Positions 1 through 9,416 of a DNA stretch of 60,446 bases are shown in pieces (the first letter of the stretch is position 1; each line of letters begins with the position of its first letter). The notes below the pieces were generated by a model. The model was not told the DNA's origin, searched no databases, and saw only the letters and a program-made list of their open reading frames with translations. The position numbers were made by a program, and so were the translations under genes. The stretch spans positions 1 to 60,446 of the forward strand of contig JANXBH010000010.1 of NCBI GenBank assembly GCA_025060695.1. The letters are read 5' to 3'. This DNA is from Caldifarciminota bacterium (lineage in GTDB: Bacteria > Hydrothermota > Hydrothermia > LBFQ01 > DSFT01).

Positions 1-34
1 CTCTACTCAACGCTATTAAAAGATTAACTATCAT
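1..34 (-). CDS. Start of a gene running off the left edge (unknown product)
   Basis: Only about 11 codons lie inside the window, beginning ATG-ATA-GTT on the minus strand (MIVNLLIALSR). The reason to call it is the start signal: a CTTTAAAATTTA motif sits immediately upstream, at the spacing seen before nearly every other promoter-proximal gene here. The N-terminus is hydrophobic, so it could be a signal sequence or membrane segment. Too little is visible to name a product. Confidence 0.4.
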   Translation of the reverse strand, partial: MIVNLLIALSR

Positions 35-54
35 AGTTTTTAAATTTTAAAGTG
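35..54 (-). promoter_or_regulatory. Leaderless-type promoter motif for the left-edge gene
   Basis: On the minus strand this reads CACTTTAAAATTTAAAAACT directly before the ATG at 34. The TAAAAT hexamer is placed like a -10 element with transcription starting at or next to the start codon. No Shine-Dalgarno sequence is present. Confidence 0.5.
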
Positions 55-140
55 AAAGTATCCTAATAATCCAAACCTAAATAAAAGCTAAATTTTGCTT
101 TGTTTTATTGCTTAAAAGAAATGGTTTTTAACTTCGTATT

Positions 141-776
141 TTAAATTTTATTTAATAGTCCAATATAGCCAATCTTTGAAAATATCACATGCTCTATCAA
201 TTCTATTTCCAAATGCTTTAAAAAATTAGCTAACTTTTTTGTAAACTCTAAGTCCTCATTACTAGGTTTTAGATTATTTGAAGGATGACTATGAGCAAGT
301 ATAATATAGTTTGCACTATTTAGAATACAAATTTCCACTATATCTCTGTAGTGAACATTTACTATGTTTTTCCTGCCTTTTGCTAACATTTCAACCCTTA
401 TAACTCTCTTAAAGCCATCAAGTAATACCACTACTAAAACTTCAGAGTTCTCATAAGTATAGGGTATTAGAATTTTATATACGTCGTCAAGACTTCTTAT
501 AATTTCACCTGATTGTGAAAAAATCCTCTTTCCAAGCTCAATAGCACATATTATTCTTGATGCTTTTGCAAGCCCAAGTCCATCAATTTGCAAAAGAGTT
601 TCAAGGTTTATACTCTTTAGCCCTTTTATTCCAAAAGTATTTATTATTTTCTTTGAGAGTTTAAATACATCTTCATTTTTACTTCCAGTTCCCAAAATTA
701 TAGCTAACAATTCTTCATCCTTTAGATTGTTAACTCCAAGTTTTTTTAATTTTTCTCTTGGTAAAATTTTATTCAT
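141..776 (-). CDS. radC: RadC family JAB1/MPN-domain protein
   Basis: RadC-family protein of about 211 residues: an N-terminal helix-hairpin-helix region (ELLAIILGTG, then IDGLGLAKASRI) followed by a JAB/MPN metal-binding domain with HSHPSNNLKPSNED near residues 162-175. Despite the name, its biochemical role is not settled. A longer frame opens at 827, but the start at 776 ([14 protein letters not shown]) matches the usual RadC N-terminus and overlaps the pnp stop by 8 nt (ATGAATAA), a normal coupling in this genome. It is the last gene of an rpsO-pnp-radC unit. Confidence 0.9.
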   Translation of the reverse strand: MNKILPREKLKKLGVNNLKDEELLAIILGTGSKNEDVFKLSKKIINTFGIKGLKSINLETLLQIDGLGLAKASRIICAIELGKRIFSQSGEIIRSLDDVYKILIPYTYENSEVLVVVLLDGFKRVIRVEMLAKGRKNIVNVHYRDIVEICILNSANYIILAHSHPSNNLKPSNEDLEFTKKLANFLKHLEIELIEHVIFSKIGYIGLLNKI

Positions 777-2838
777 TAAAAGATATAATTGCTCTCTTCC
801 TTGAAAGCTTAGGTCTCCCAAATTCATCTATATCAATAACTTTTACTAAAATCTCATCTCCTACTTTAAATACACTCTTTAAGTCCTTAATTGGTTTATC
901 GTCTACTTCCGAAATATGAACCAGTCCCAGTTTTCCCGGGAAAATTTCTACAAACAAACCATAATTTTCAACTCTTGTTATTTTACCAAGATAAACCTTT
1001 CCTATTTCCACTTCTCCTAAAATTTCATTTATCATTTCTTTTGCCTGATTAACGTTAGTATAATCTGGGCCAGCAATAAGAGTCCTACCCGTATCAAAAT
1101 CAATATCTATTTTAGTATTAGTCGTACTTATGATTTTTCTTATAATTTTTCCACCAGGACCTATAACATCACCTATCTTTTCTACAGGAATTTGCATAAC
1201 TATAATTTTAGGAGCATATTTTGAAATTTCTTTTCTTGGCTCACTAATAGTTTTTGACATTATATCCAATATATATTCTCTCGCATCCTTTGCTCTTTCA
1301 AATACTTCCTTAATTATCTTTAAAGTTAGACCCTTAATTTTTATATCAAGCTGTATTGCAGTTATACCTTTTTTTGTTCCTGCAATTTTAAAATCCATAT
1401 CTCCAAAGAAATCTTCCATTCCTACTATATCAGTTAGCAAAATATAATTATCATAATCTTCCAAAATCATACCTATTGATACACCTGCAACCATATTACT
1501 AATTGGAACACCTGCATCCATTAAAGCTAATGTACCTCCACAAACTGTTGCCATAGACGTAGAGCCATTGGACTGAGTAATCTCAGAAACTAACCTTATA
1601 GTATATGGAAACTTGTCTTCGTCGGGTATAACAAAACTAAGTGCTTTTTCTGCAAGTGCTCCATGACCAATTTCTCTTCTACTCGGACCTCTTAATGGTC
1701 TTACTTCGTTAGTTGAAAAAGGATGAAAGTTATAGTGAACCATAAATCTTTTAAACTCTTCCTCTTCTAATTCTGATAATATTTGCGCATCTTTTCTTGT
1801 CCCAAGTGTTGCGGTGACTAATGCTTGAGTTTCACCTCTAGTAAATAGAGCTGAACCATGAGTTCTTGGAAGAATACTTACTTCACAGCTTATAGGTCTA
1901 ACTTCATCAGGTTTCCTTCCATCTACCCTTATACGTCTATTTAATACTTCACTTCGCATTAACTTTGCGGATAGCTTATATAGAGCATCAACTATTTCCA
2001 CTTCACTGTCTAAAAATTTTTCTAATAGTTTTTGCTTTATTTGCTCATATAGATTTTCAAGAGCAATATTTCTTTCACCCTTTGATGGAATGAATATAGC
2101 ATTTTTAATTTCTTCCTTAAAACTTAAGATTTCATTATTTATCTCTTCACTTGCTGATATAATTGTGGGTTCTGCCTTTGGTTTAGAAAATACATTTAAT
2201 AAACTTTCTTGATAGTTAATTGTTTTTTCTATATAAGGTATAGCAAATTCAATTGCGGATAAAAGAATATTTTCTTCAATTTCTTTACCGCCAAATTCTA
2301 TCATATGAATATAACCACCTTTAGTTCCAACAATAAGAAGGTCAAATTCACTTCTTTGAGATATTGTAGGATTTACTATAAAATTACCATCTATCATTCC
2401 AACTCTTACAGCACCTACGGGTCCATCAAATGGTATTTCAGATGAAGACAAAGCAAAACTAGCTCCAATTATTGCAGGAATATATGGAGGATTTTCGTTA
2501 TCATATGATAGGAGCAAAGCAACTACTTCTACTTCATCTATCATTCCCTTAGGAAATAGTGGTCTTATTGACCTATCTATTGCTCTTCCAATTATTATTT
2601 CTCTATCAGTTGCTCTACCTTCCCTTTTTATAAAACCAGCAGGAATTTTACCTGCCGCATAAGCACCTTCTCTATATTCTACAAGAAGAGGTAAAAAGTC
2701 TCTTTTTTCTTTTGACTTTTGCCAAATTGCACTTACTAAAACAACAGTATCACCATAACCTGATATAACTGTAGAACTTGCTAAATTTCCAATCTTTCCA
2801 AATTCCAAAAATAGCTTCCTATCACCAATTTCTATCAT
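769..2838 (-). CDS. pnp: Polyribonucleotide nucleotidyltransferase (PNPase)
   Basis: Full-length PNPase (689 residues), a phosphorolytic 3'-5' exoribonuclease that degrades mRNA in the cytoplasm. Two RNase PH-like halves are visible ([19 protein letters not shown] and the [15 protein letters not shown] stretch in the second), followed by a KH domain ([17 protein letters not shown], about residue 555 onward) and a C-terminal S1 domain ending at KLSRKRA. Its ATG overlaps the rpsO stop as ATGA. rpsO-pnp linkage is a widespread bacterial arrangement. Transcription probably comes from the motif upstream of rpsO. Confidence 0.97.
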   Translation of the reverse strand: MIEIGDRKLFLEFGKIGNLASSTVISGYGDTVVLVSAIWQKSKEKRDFLPLLVEYREGAYAAGKIPAGFIKREGRATDREIIIGRAIDRSIRPLFPKGMIDEVEVVALLLSYDNENPPYIPAIIGASFALSSSEIPFDGPVGAVRVGMIDGNFIVNPTISQRSEFDLLIVGTKGGYIHMIEFGGKEIEENILLSAIEFAIPYIEKTINYQESLLNVFSKPKAEPTIISASEEINNEILSFKEEIKNAIFIPSKGERNIALENLYEQIKQKLLEKFLDSEVEIVDALYKLSAKLMRSEVLNRRIRVDGRKPDEVRPISCEVSILPRTHGSALFTRGETQALVTATLGTRKDAQILSELEEEEFKRFMVHYNFHPFSTNEVRPLRGPSRREIGHGALAEKALSFVIPDEDKFPYTIRLVSEITQSNGSTSMATVCGGTLALMDAGVPISNMVAGVSIGMILEDYDNYILLTDIVGMEDFFGDMDFKIAGTKKGITAIQLDIKIKGLTLKIIKEVFERAKDAREYILDIMSKTISEPRKEISKYAPKIIVMQIPVEKIGDVIGPGGKIIRKIISTTNTKIDIDFDTGRTLIAGPDYTNVNQAKEMINEILGEVEIGKVYLGKITRVENYGLFVEIFPGKLGLVHISEVDDKPIKDLKSVFKVGDEILVKVIDIDEFGRPKLSRKRAIISFNE

Positions 2839-3107
2839 ACACCTCTTATTCCAAGTGTTCTAATTATTTCTTGGTATTTTTCAGGTTTTTCTCTTTTTAA
2901 ATATTTTAATAGTTTCTTCCTTTTACTGACAAGTTTCTGGAGACCATAGCGCGTATGTATATCCTTTCTATGAATTTTTAAATGCTCTGTAAGATTACTT
3001 ATCCTTTCAGTAAGTATTGCTATTTGAACTTCCACCGAACCTGTGTCGTTTTCAGATATTTTAAAATTCTCAATAATTTCTTTCTTTCTCTCCTTAGATA
3101 TAGACAT
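2835..3107 (-). CDS. rpsO: 30S ribosomal protein S15
   Basis: Ninety-residue S15, the small-subunit protein that binds 16S rRNA early in assembly. Typical features are the [18 protein letters not shown] segment, the [22 protein letters not shown] core and the [15 protein letters not shown] tail. First gene of rpsO-pnp-radC. The ATG at 3107 directly follows CTTTAAAATTTTCAAT with no Shine-Dalgarno sequence, so this abundant ribosomal protein would be read from a leaderless mRNA. Confidence 0.98.
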   Translation of the reverse strand: MSISKERKKEIIENFKISENDTGSVEVQIAILTERISNLTEHLKIHRKDIHTRYGLQKLVSKRKKLLKYLKREKPEKYQEIIRTLGIRGV

Positions 3108-3124
3108 ATTGAAAATTTTAAAGC
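3108..3124 (-). promoter_or_regulatory. Leaderless-type promoter of rpsO-pnp-radC
   Basis: Minus strand GCTTTAAAATTTTCAAT immediately before the rpsO ATG. The centre of the AAAA/TTTT step is 8.5 bp from the start codon. I see no clear -35 box upstream. Confidence 0.65.
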
Positions 3125-3134
3125 ATAAAGAGCA

Positions 3135-3827
3135 TTATAAAACCATACCAAATCCTAAGCTATTTTTTGAGCCAATTCCGCAATGTAGTAATATTTTCAT
3201 TAAACTTTCATCCGCATCAATACTTAACTTCCCACTATACCCAATAATAATTCCATTTTTATATTTCACTACCTCTTTTTTAAAACTCTTAAACTTAAAA
3301 TCAAACTTTCCTTCATAATCTTTTGAATAAACTATTAAGAACTTCTTTTTTAAATTTTCAAAAATAAGCTCTTTAAAATCTTTATCCTTAGGACCATAGA
3401 ATATTGTTTTTTTCCGAAATGTCCTATAGACAGTAATAGGAGATAAAGTTTTATAAGTCTTTTTTTGGAAATTGGGCTTTACGATTTCATATCCCTTAAA
3501 ATGTAGTTTTTTTTCATTTAAGTTCATATAACCCGTTTTTATTAAATTCTCTAATAACGAAATTACAAAATTATCAAAAATAGACGCAAAGTATATACTT
3601 ATTGGATTTCTAAAAACTATCAAATCATCCAATATGGAAAATCTTGAAATTATTCTTGAAAATGTAAAAAGCTTAAATTTTTTCTTTTCCATAGTAAAAC
3701 CTTCATCATGAAGAAATTTTGAAATATTACTATCAAATTTTCTATAAATTGCGGACTGAACCAAGTAGGTATAGTTTATTGGAAGTTCTAAATATTCATC
3801 TGAGTAGAAATTTAATTTTACAATCAT
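3135..3827 (-). CDS. cas6: CRISPR-associated endoribonuclease Cas6
   Basis: About 230 residues. Cas6 cleaves CRISPR precursor RNA within repeats to make crRNAs. The C-terminus carries the family glycine-rich loop (GIGSKNSLGFGMV); the N-terminus has the typical LPINYTYLVQSAIY stretch. A longer frame reaches 4007, but that extra part overlaps ald and lacks a start signal, whereas the ATG at 3827 directly follows a CTTTAAAATTTTTAAGT motif. It stands alone between ald and rpsO, with no array or cas neighbours. It plausibly serves the Cmr module at the right end, or another locus outside the window. Confidence 0.88.
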   Translation of the reverse strand: MIVKLNFYSDEYLELPINYTYLVQSAIYRKFDSNISKFLHDEGFTMEKKKFKLFTFSRIISRFSILDDLIVFRNPISIYFASIFDNFVISLLENLIKTGYMNLNEKKLHFKGYEIVKPNFQKKTYKTLSPITVYRTFRKKTIFYGPKDKDFKELIFENLKKKFLIVYSKDYEGKFDFKFKSFKKEVVKYKNGIIIGYSGKLSIDADESLMKILLHCGIGSKNSLGFGMVL

Positions 3828-3867
3828 ACTTAAAAATTTTAAAGCATTTACTTTAAAATTTAACATT
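3828..3867. promoter_or_regulatory. Divergent pair of leaderless-type promoters (cas6 / ald)
   Basis: Forty bases separate the two ATGs and hold two motif copies: CTTTAAAATTTTTAAGT on the minus strand for cas6, and CTTTAAAATTTAACATT (3851-3867) on the plus strand for ald. Each ends right at its start codon. Confidence 0.6.
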
Positions 3868-4977
3868 ATGCGTATTGGCATACCAAAAGAAATAAAAACA
3901 GAAGAGTATAGAGTTGCAATTACTCCTTCTGGAGTTGAAGAGCTTGTAAAAAGAGGACATATAGTATATGTGCAAAAGGATGCAGGAATAGGAAGTGGCA
4001 TAGCCAATGAGGACTATGAAAAGGCAGGTGCAAAGATATTAGATAGCTTAAAAGAAATTTATGAAAATTCTGACATAATAGTAAAGGTAAAAGAGCCATT
4101 AGAAGAAGAATATAAATTACTTAGGGAAAACTTAATATTATTTACTTTCTTACACTTGGCTGCAAATGAAAGATTAACAAAAGAACTATTAGAAAAAAAG
4201 GTTATTAGCATTGCTTATGAAACAGTGGAGATTAATGGAGAATTACCACTTCTAAAACCTATGAGCGAAATAGCCGGTAGGATGTCTATTCAAGAAGGGA
4301 TTAAGTATTTAGAGAAAACTTTTGGAGGAAGAGGAGTATTACTTAGCGGTATTCCTGGAGTTCCACCTGCAAGGGTAGTTATCATAGGTGGAGGAACAGT
4401 TGGGACAAATGCAGCACTTATAGCATCAGGTATGGGTGCAGATGTTTATGTATTGGATATTAATATAGATAGGCTTAGATACTTAAGTGAGATTATGCCT
4501 AAAAATATGAAGACTTTATATTCTAGCAGTTATAATATAAGGGAAGTTATTAAAGAAGCGGATTTACTAATAAGCGGAGTTCTTATACATGGAGCAAAAG
4601 CTCCCAAGATTATTACAAGAGATATGTTAAGGGAAATGAAAGATGGTTCTGTATTTGTAGATGTTGCTATTGATCAGGGAGGTTCATCTGAAACGTCAAG
4701 ACCTACTACGCACAAAGACCCAATTTATAAAGTGGATAATGTTATTCACTATTGTGTAGCTAATATGCCTGGTGCTGTCCCAAGAACATCAACATTTGCT
4801 CTAACTAACGCCACTATAAAGTATGTGATAAAATTAGCTGATTTAGGTTGGCCAGATGCTGTTATAAATGAACCTGCGCTAAGAAAAGGTGTAAATACAT
4901 ATAAAGGTTATATAACTTATCCTGCGGTAGCGGAAGCATTTGATATGGAATATGCCCCAATTGAAAAACTATTATAA
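3868..4977 (+). CDS. ald: Alanine dehydrogenase
   Basis: NAD-dependent L-alanine dehydrogenase (369 residues, normal length) interconverting alanine with pyruvate and ammonia in the cytoplasm. Visible hallmarks: N-terminal IGIPKEIKTEEYRVAITP, VKVKEP (substrate lysine), FLHLAA (active-site histidine), and a Rossmann motif IGGGTVGTNAAL near residue 172. The start is ATG after the promoter motif with no Shine-Dalgarno site. Its stop shares one base with the start of the next glycosyltransferase (TAATG), implying translational coupling. Confidence 0.96.
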   Translation: MRIGIPKEIKTEEYRVAITPSGVEELVKRGHIVYVQKDAGIGSGIANEDYEKAGAKILDSLKEIYENSDIIVKVKEPLEEEYKLLRENLILFTFLHLAANERLTKELLEKKVISIAYETVEINGELPLLKPMSEIAGRMSIQEGIKYLEKTFGGRGVLLSGIPGVPPARVVIIGGGTVGTNAALIASGMGADVYVLDINIDRLRYLSEIMPKNMKTLYSSSYNIREVIKEADLLISGVLIHGAKAPKIITRDMLREMKDGSVFVDVAIDQGGSSETSRPTTHKDPIYKVDNVIHYCVANMPGAVPRTSTFALTNATIKYVIKLADLGWPDAVINEPALRKGVNTYKGYITYPAVAEAFDMEYAPIEKLL

Positions 4978-5711
4978 TGAAAACATTAGTAATCATTCCT
5001 ACGTACAATGAAAGGGAAAATATTAGCTTAGTAATTGAAGAAATTAAAAAGTATTTACCTAATACTGATATTCTAATTATAGACGATAATTCTCCTGATA
5101 GGACTTACGAAGTTGTTATGGAAATTTCAGAGAATGATAACTCTATCAAGTTAATAAGAAGGGAAAAAAAATTAGGGCTTGGTAGTGCATACGTTATGGG
5201 CTTTAAGTATGCAATGGAAAACGACTATGATATAATATTTCAAATGGATGCAGACCTTTCACATCAACCATCAGACTTAATTAGACTTCTTGAAAAAATT
5301 CAAGAAGGATACGACTTAGTAATAGGTTCAAGATACATTAGTGGTGTAAATGTTGTAAATTGGCCTATGAAAAGACTACTATTATCATATTTTGCTAATT
5401 TATATGCAAGGATAATTACAGGTGTGCCAATTAAAGACTTAACATCAGGTTTTAAGGCAATAAGAGTAAGTGCATTAAAAAATATAGACTTGGAAAACAT
5501 AAAGTCAAATGGATATGGATTTCAAATTGAAATCACTTTTAGAATTTATAATAAGGGTTATAAAATAGTTGAAATACCTATTATTTTTTATGAAAGAAGA
5601 AGTGGTAATTCAAAAATGTCAAAAAAGATTATTTTTGAAGCGGCAATACTTGTTTGGAGACTAAGCTTTGAAAAACTTTTTAAACACTTTAAAATTTTAT
5701 TATGCTATTGA
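4977..5711 (+). CDS. GT2 glycosyltransferase, polyprenol-phosphate mannosyltransferase-like
   Basis: A 244-residue GT-A-fold enzyme of the dolichol-phosphate-mannose synthase type. IIPTYNERENI at the N-terminus, IDDNSPD, the metal-binding QMDADLSHQP near residue 90, SRYISG and DLTSGFKA are all family landmarks. It probably transfers a sugar from a nucleotide donor to a polyprenyl phosphate; the exact sugar cannot be read from sequence. It lacks the extra C-terminal membrane domain some relatives have. It is coupled to ald, and its last codons contain the promoter of the TPR gene. Confidence 0.88.
   Translation: MKTLVIIPTYNERENISLVIEEIKKYLPNTDILIIDDNSPDRTYEVVMEISENDNSIKLIRREKKLGLGSAYVMGFKYAMENDYDIIFQMDADLSHQPSDLIRLLEKIQEGYDLVIGSRYISGVNVVNWPMKRLLLSYFANLYARIITGVPIKDLTSGFKAIRVSALKNIDLENIKSNGYGFQIEITFRIYNKGYKIVEIPIIFYERRSGNSKMSKKIIFEAAILVWRLSFEKLFKHFKILLCY
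5687..5701 (+). promoter_or_regulatory. Leaderless-type promoter inside the 3' end of the GT2 gene
   Basis: CTTTAAAATTTTATT ends at the ATG of the TPR protein. It lies within the last codons of the upstream gene, so the two reading frames overlap by 10 nt and the promoter is fully intragenic. Confidence 0.6.
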
Positions 5712-7444
5712 TATTAATCCTACAAGATAGGGGATTTGAGGAGCAAATTCAAGAGGCAGGTGAATATGAAGTTGTTGCATACTACAAGCCCTATATTCCT
5801 TATAACTACAAACCATTGGATGAATTAAAATTCGTATTCTCTCAGATAAATAAACAAGACGCAATTAATATAATTAATGAACTTTCAAATTTTGTATATC
5901 CAAGAGATAGTATATTAGCAAAAGAAAGATTAAAAAAACTGAAGGATGAACCTAAAGGTATAAGGGATATTATTTTAAATAGTTTAATCTTTGAAGGGAA
6001 AGACTATGAAGGAGCATTTAACAAATCATTTTCAATTATAAATAGTAATGTAATTCAAACTTTTGAGAGAATTGCATACAAAATATACATATTTTCCGCA
6101 CTAAACTTAGGAAAATATAAAGAAGCATATAGTATAGCAAATTTTGTTATTCAAAACTTTTTTGAACCAGATAGTATTATTTACTATGCTTGTGGAGAAG
6201 CTTTTTACTATGCACACGAGTTTGAAAAAGTAGATTTTTATTCTTCAAAACTATACGATAATGCGGATATAAATTTAAGGGTATTATCTTTATATCTTGG
6301 AGGGTGGAATAATTTGAATTTAAGAAGGTATAACGAAGCTCTGAGTTTGCTAAATAGGTCATATGAAATAGCTACTGATAATTTTCTAAGAATTATACTA
6401 CAAATAGGCATAGCAGTTGCCAAGTTTAATTTAGGAGATAAAGTAAATTCGTATAATAGTATTGTTTCTATGAATGAGAATTTATTTACAGGGCAATCAA
6501 GGGCAGAGTTATTATACCATAGAGGTATGATAGCGTTTTATAATAAAAGGGACGATATAGTAGCGGAGAAGGACTTCTCAAGATTTATTCAAGATTTTCC
6601 AAAAGATGAAAGAGCACCATTTGTAGCACTAAAGCTTTCAGATTTATATAGATTTAAAGGTGATATTAAAAACGCCATATCAAATCTTGAGTGGATAAGG
6701 CTAAATTTTGATAAAATTATGGAAAAGGAAAATGCACTATATTTACTTGGAGAGTTATATTTATCTCAACAAGACTATCAAAAGTCATTATATGCATATT
6801 TAGAACTTATGGATAAATTTCCAACAAGCTCCTATGCATCAACCGCAAGGTTAAGAGCTGAGCAAATATTATCAAAACTTGCAACTGATGATGAAAAATA
6901 TATAGATACTTATAAAAGATACTTTCCTACGAGTCCTCAACTACCAGATGTATATTACTATTGGGGCGGTAAATATTTAAATGATAAAAATGATGAGAAA
7001 GCAAGTTATTACTTTTATAGATTAGCTCTTGAATTTCCCGAAAGTCCAAAAGCAAAGGAAGCAATATTTATAGCAGGACAGTTATTTTTAAAATTAAAAA
7101 AGTGGTCAGATGCATCTGAAACTTTTAAAAGATTAATTAGAATATATCCAGAGCATGGAAGAATTGGAGATGCATATGGTGGATTAGCACTTGCATATTT
7201 AAATCAAAATAATCCTGAAGGCGTCATAAGTTTTCTTACTAAAGCTCTAAGGGAGGATAGAGGCAGACTATCTGAATACGATAAAGGGGTAATTTACATG
7301 TATTTAGGACTTGCATATGAAAGTATTGGAAACATGGAAAAAGCGAGGGAGTATCTTGAAATTTCAAGAAATCAATTTTTTGGAGTAGGAAGAACAGACA
7401 TGTTAGAGCAGGTAAATCAATATCTTGATAGAATTCCAAGATAG
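5702..7444 (+). CDS. Large tetratricopeptide-repeat protein, probably exported
   Basis: A 580-residue protein built of helical pairs of the TPR type. Recognisable repeats include GKYKEAYSIANFVIQNF, LYLSQQDYQKSLYAYLELM, DEKASYYFYRLALEFP and MEKAREYLEISRNQFF. The spacing and the FP/YP-ending helices resemble outer-membrane assembly or cell-division TPR proteins (BamD/YbgF style), but no specific family is recognised. The N-terminus MLLILILQD is a very short hydrophobic stretch without basic residues, perhaps a minimal signal sequence. It starts directly after a promoter motif. Confidence 0.8.
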   Translation: MLLILILQDRGFEEQIQEAGEYEVVAYYKPYIPYNYKPLDELKFVFSQINKQDAINIINELSNFVYPRDSILAKERLKKLKDEPKGIRDIILNSLIFEGKDYEGAFNKSFSIINSNVIQTFERIAYKIYIFSALNLGKYKEAYSIANFVIQNFFEPDSIIYYACGEAFYYAHEFEKVDFYSSKLYDNADINLRVLSLYLGGWNNLNLRRYNEALSLLNRSYEIATDNFLRIILQIGIAVAKFNLGDKVNSYNSIVSMNENLFTGQSRAELLYHRGMIAFYNKRDDIVAEKDFSRFIQDFPKDERAPFVALKLSDLYRFKGDIKNAISNLEWIRLNFDKIMEKENALYLLGELYLSQQDYQKSLYAYLELMDKFPTSSYASTARLRAEQILSKLATDDEKYIDTYKRYFPTSPQLPDVYYYWGGKYLNDKNDEKASYYFYRLALEFPESPKAKEAIFIAGQLFLKLKKWSDASETFKRLIRIYPEHGRIGDAYGGLALAYLNQNNPEGVISFLTKALREDRGRLSEYDKGVIYMYLGLAYESIGNMEKAREYLEISRNQFFGVGRTDMLEQVNQYLDRIPR

Positions 7445-7445
7445 T

Positions 7446-9374
7446 TTATTTAATTACTATACTTTTAGTCAGGTTCCCGTGCTTTAAAATATAAATACCT
7501 TTTTTAACATTATAAACTTTTTTACCATTTACAAACTCGGAAACGATTAATTTACCATCAATTGAATATATAGCTATATTGCCATGCCCCGTGAATATAA
7601 TCTTAGAACCTTCAACATGAAATTTAAAATTACCAAAATTGTTCTCAGTTAATTTTGTAGCAGTTACGCAAATATAATTTGTTTTAGTAATCCTATCAAT
7701 TGGTAAATCATTAGGTGAGTTTATAGCATTATTCTCATCTACATCAAACCAAATCATTACTACAAGATCATAGCATTTAGCTTGAATATTATAAGGTGTT
7801 GTAAATTGCCTTGTATAATTTTTTGTTCCAGGAATCACACTTATTCTTATATCATTGGCGGGATTACTTATCCAGTTTACACCATCGTATAAACTTGCAC
7901 CGAGCATTATTCTTGGATGTGTATCAGGAGTCCCTGAGTAAATATCCACAGAAATAGTAAATGTTTGTCCCGGATTTATATTAGTTGGACTTGCTGAAAG
8001 GTTAAGAAAACCCATAGGAGTTGAAATATGCCAATTTTTAGAGGAGTAATAATGGACAGCCATCCAATCCCAATACTTCCCGTTATCTCCCCATCTTTTT
8101 GTCCCCCATTGACACATACCCCTTCCATGACCAAAACAACCATGACCTGAACATAGATTATCATTTATACAGGGCCAACCTGTGCAGGGAGAGCCAGCTT
8201 TACCATCACCACAAGGACAACTATTTACACAATTTAAATTATCATTTGGATCATCCCAGCCATTATTTTCTGCAGAATATTCAGCTCTTGAAACTGAATT
8301 TGCCTGAGGAGAAATAGCAAAACCTGATGTATATTTCGCTGCATTTACTGTATTTACTGAGTAATCGCCATCCCAAACTTGACAGCAAGTCGTTGAGCAT
8401 ATATCGTAATTATTGCTTATAGGATTTAAAACATGCCAAGAACCATAAGCTCTATACGCAAGTGCTCCAGCTCTTAATGAGTGAGCATTCCAACTTGCTA
8501 TCCATTCATCATTGAGTCCTGTTTGCACATAACTTTCCAAACTCATAACTGATACACTTGAGCAATTTGTGCAAGAGCAATTTGTCCCAACCCTTATACT
8601 TGAAGGTGGGTCAAAAAACGGCAAAGGTATTACATCAGTCACATTTATACTATTTTCCTTCATTTTCATAAGTCTATTTCTGTCATAAACTCCATTTTCA
8701 GAAGAAGTATATCCATCTTTTATAAGATATTCATATGGTTTTCTATCTACTATTCCATGAACTTCGTTATATACAATATCTCCATTTCCCTCCGACATAC
8801 CAATTTTCAAAATAGTTATTCCGGGAAATAGAGCTAAATTGTTGTATTTATAGACTTTATAACCTGTCTTTGAAAATATGAAGTTAGTTCTTTTCATAAT
8901 AACTTTATATGCTCTTGAAAACTCATCCCTGTAAGGATTAAGGGTGTTTAGCTTTATGATAAACTTTCCATTTTGGTCAGTATACAAAATTTTATCTTCT
9001 ACTTTAATAGCTACATCTGATAGTGGTCTTAAAGTCCTCTCATCGTGAACATAACCAACTACAATAGCATAATTAGAAGATTCTTCAAAACCATAAATGG
9101 GTGAAATTTCTGGTTCTAAAAGAACGTCTACATTAATCACTTCTTCCTTTTTAAGAATAAAGTAAGTTTTTAGACTTTTGTAGCCTTTAGCATAAAATTC
9201 AAGCTCATATTTTCCATCTTCATTAGCAGGAATAGTTATTATAGGACTTTCAGAGTTTATAACCATATACGTATTAGATGGAGTTTTTACAATTACTCTA
9301 ATATTCTCTATGCCATAGTAAGTGTGAACATCTTTAACTTTTAAATTTATAGTAAATAAAGTTACAAACAACAT
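7446..9374 (-). CDS. Secreted SpoIID/LytB-domain protein with T9SS-type sorting domain
   Basis: A 642-residue protein. Residues about 10-90 and 105-160 resemble carboxypeptidase-regulatory-like beta domains (DVLLEPEISP; GYVHDERTLRPLSDVAIKV). The middle shows a SpoIID/amidase-enhancer core: LESYVQTGLNDEWIASWNA with the conserved Glu, then ALAYRAYGSW, VWDGDY, and a late HGRGMCQWG followed by HYYS. SpoIID proteins are lytic transglycosylases acting on peptidoglycan. The core is cysteine-rich, suggesting disulfides. The last 70 residues (IAIYSIDGKLI, KKGIYILKHG) look like a T9SS type-A sorting domain. N-terminus MLFVTLFTI is a minimal signal. Confidence 0.82.
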   Translation of the reverse strand: MLFVTLFTINLKVKDVHTYYGIENIRVIVKTPSNTYMVINSESPIITIPANEDGKYELEFYAKGYKSLKTYFILKKEEVINVDVLLEPEISPIYGFEESSNYAIVVGYVHDERTLRPLSDVAIKVEDKILYTDQNGKFIIKLNTLNPYRDEFSRAYKVIMKRTNFIFSKTGYKVYKYNNLALFPGITILKIGMSEGNGDIVYNEVHGIVDRKPYEYLIKDGYTSSENGVYDRNRLMKMKENSINVTDVIPLPFFDPPSSIRVGTNCSCTNCSSVSVMSLESYVQTGLNDEWIASWNAHSLRAGALAYRAYGSWHVLNPISNNYDICSTTCCQVWDGDYSVNTVNAAKYTSGFAISPQANSVSRAEYSAENNGWDDPNDNLNCVNSCPCGDGKAGSPCTGWPCINDNLCSGHGCFGHGRGMCQWGTKRWGDNGKYWDWMAVHYYSSKNWHISTPMGFLNLSASPTNINPGQTFTISVDIYSGTPDTHPRIMLGASLYDGVNWISNPANDIRISVIPGTKNYTRQFTTPYNIQAKCYDLVVMIWFDVDENNAINSPNDLPIDRITKTNYICVTATKLTENNFGNFKFHVEGSKIIFTGHGNIAIYSIDGKLIVSEFVNGKKVYNVKKGIYILKHGNLTKSIVIK

Positions 9375-9416
9375 ATTAAAATTTTATAGCTGCAAAGATA
9401 CTTTAAAATTGTAATT
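9375..9416. promoter_or_regulatory. Divergent leaderless-type promoters (SpoIID protein / rfaE1)
   Basis: Minus strand GCTATAAAATTTTAAT abuts the ATG at 9374; plus strand CTTTAAAATTGTAATT (9401-9416) abuts the TTG at 9417. The first copy has TATAAAAT in place of TTTAAAAT. Confidence 0.6.

Noticed and set aside
777-827. Longer radC start at 827
   Set aside because: It would add 17 residues unlike RadC, overlapping pnp by 59 nt; the ATG at 776 fits both family and coupling pattern.
1130-1447. 105-codon plus-strand frame within pnp
   Set aside because: Antisense shadow; hydrophobic composition reflects the reverse complement of PNPase codons.
3828-4007. N-terminal extension of cas6 to 4007
   Set aside because: The extension overlaps the ald coding region, is not Cas6-like, and ignores the motif right before the ATG at 3827.
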